From: Chromera velia
Lineage: Eukaryota > Sar > Chromeraceae
Assembly (NCBI GenBank): GCA_018398765.1
Contig: JAHBMJ010000375.1
Coordinates: 1 to 49,346 of the forward strand
DNA: 49,346 nucleotides
Direction of reading: 5' to 3'
Each line of letters starts with the position of its first letter. Position 1 is the stretch's first letter. Positions 48,201 through 49,346 of this stretch are shown piece after piece. The notes beneath the pieces are model-generated. The model did no database searches, was not told where the DNA came from, and saw nothing but the letters and a program-made list of their open reading frames with translations. The position numbers and the translations under genes are program-made.

Positions 48201-49346
48201 GCGATCGGCTTTGAAGGAGAGAATTTGAGTTTTATAGCTGCCCTTAGGGCGGCTGCAATTTTATATCGGTTGGCGCATGGTGAAGGGCGGGCGCGCACCA
48301 TGCACCGCTGTTTTGCTTTCGTCCGCGGCGTGCCATACATTTGTTTTTGTAGCATTGGCATGCTTTTGTGTGAGTTAGCATGCATGGGCCATCCGAGATT
48401 AATGTGCACTTTGCCTATGATTTCGACAATTCGCATGCAGGCCCTTTGGATCGAAACCGCTCGATCTTCTCACTTCCTGCAGAGGATGTTGAAAGCTGAC
48501 ACTCCGCAAACGTCTGACAGGGTGCATGGAAGTCAGAAAATACAGTTGATCAATGCAATTTGGTATACTGATATACGATCTGTTCTATAATCTATTATTT
48601 GAAAGCTTAATAAAGCGGTCCTAATGGTCCTAAAAATTGTAAAAAGATGCGTATACTAAAGATCTAGCTACTAGCTAGCTCAAATTCTAGGCAAAAACAC
48701 TTAAAGTTTTATATACGACGATTATCAAACTTATAGAGTATATAGTACTCAGCCGCTAGCTTGTATATGTATACTAAATTAAAAACTGTTTTTTCATATT
48801 TTTTGCTTAGTCATTCAGTCTAGCATCGATGCAGTTACTTTTAATTAATAATCCACTTAGCAAACAATTGACGAGACAATTAATTGATCAAACATAAGTC
48901 TGTCAACAAGGCTATATATAATCAAAAAATATATTTATTCATAAAATCAGAACGGCGCAATGCGCGCGCGAATATTTGCAAACGTGCAGAACGGCGCAAT
49001 GCAGAACGGCGCAATGCGCGCGCAAATATTTGCAAACGTGCAGAAATAAAATGCATGCATGTAAAAGCATGTTTGAGGCAATTCAAATTGATGTTCATGC
49101 ATTCGTAGTCAATGCAAGACACAAAAGCAGACAAAGACTACTCTGGGCAACTGCCAGAGGTTTCGCGTAAGAAGTAGATCTTCATGTCGATCATGTCTAG
49201 AGCGCTAGCTCTTTCTGCTGGTGCTCTCTGCATGCGGGCAAAGACCTGTCCCGTGTTCTCTTGTTCAAAGACTTGACCGATAGAGAGCTCAGTCTGCTTC
49301 CCTCTCTCTGTCGCTGCTAACCTTCGGGTTGTGAGTCTGGATTTCT
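48200..49346. other. Intergenic DNA after the RT remnant
   Basis: The first 400 bases may be part of the RT element (frame 48189-48590, unrecognised). The rest is AT-rich, with a short tandem repeat. I see no host gene. Confidence 0.35.
48949..49044. repeat. GC-rich tandem repeat, two and a half copies
   Basis: The unit AGAACGGCGCAATGCGCGCG plus AATATTTGCAAACGTGC occurs twice, with an extra partial copy between. GC-rich inside AT-rich DNA. Confidence 0.85.

Overview
The window is nuclear DNA from a eukaryote with many spliceosomal introns. The best guess is a chromerid alga (Chromera velia or a relative, Myzozoa/Alveolata). Three things point there. First, a TPR-plus-FH2 formin has the layout known for apicomplexan formin 1. 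Second, TGCATGCA palindromes sit in gene-flanking DNA; this octamer is bound by known apicomplexan AP2 factors. Third, short exons, plastic GT donors and a heavy transposon load fit the larger chromerid genome better than a compact parasite genome. The species is an inference; no rRNA or organelle gene is present to settle it.

Layout. 0.5-1.7 kb: an intronless replication factor C small subunit (RFC5 type, + strand). 2.4-4.45 kb: AT-rich DNA with two copies of a ~380 bp inverted-repeat element. 4.57-15.21 kb: a large 11-exon formin gene (- strand, about 2,520 residues): N-terminal TPRs, a central disordered part, FH2, and a ~1,000-residue disordered tail with polyproline repeats. A 635 bp divergent promoter region separates it from a two-exon gene for a small membrane-anchored lysine-rich protein (15.84-16.63 kb, + strand). 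17.13-18.07 kb: a TA-flanked MITE-like element. 18.60-23.8 kb: a multi-exon leucine-rich-repeat gene (- strand) whose 5' repeats are each carried by a separate phase-1 exon. 24.33-30.56 kb: a Ty3/gypsy (Metaviridae) LTR element with a chromodomain-like C terminus; it is recent but broken.

31.1-36.1 kb: a minisatellite array with a 315 bp higher-order period. It is split by two inverted-repeat elements, one of which (32.61-34.26 kb) has an exact 6 bp target duplication and an unknown protein frame. 36.98-38.64 kb: another terminal-inverted-repeat element with an extra inner arm. 41.2-44.07 kb: an armadillo-like gene made of very small exons (- strand), supported by splice phase. 45.9-46.8 kb: long GT microsatellites. 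47.2-48.2 kb: a decayed reverse transcriptase of uncertain class. The rest is AT-rich or low-complexity DNA in which I see no gene.

The host genes have unrelated housekeeping roles (replication clamp loading, actin nucleation, protein interaction) and do not form a pathway. No bacterial-style operon, CRISPR array or rRNA gene is visible. The most unusual host features are the formin tail, the one-repeat-one-exon LRR gene, and introns whose 5' ends are GTCA tandem repeats.
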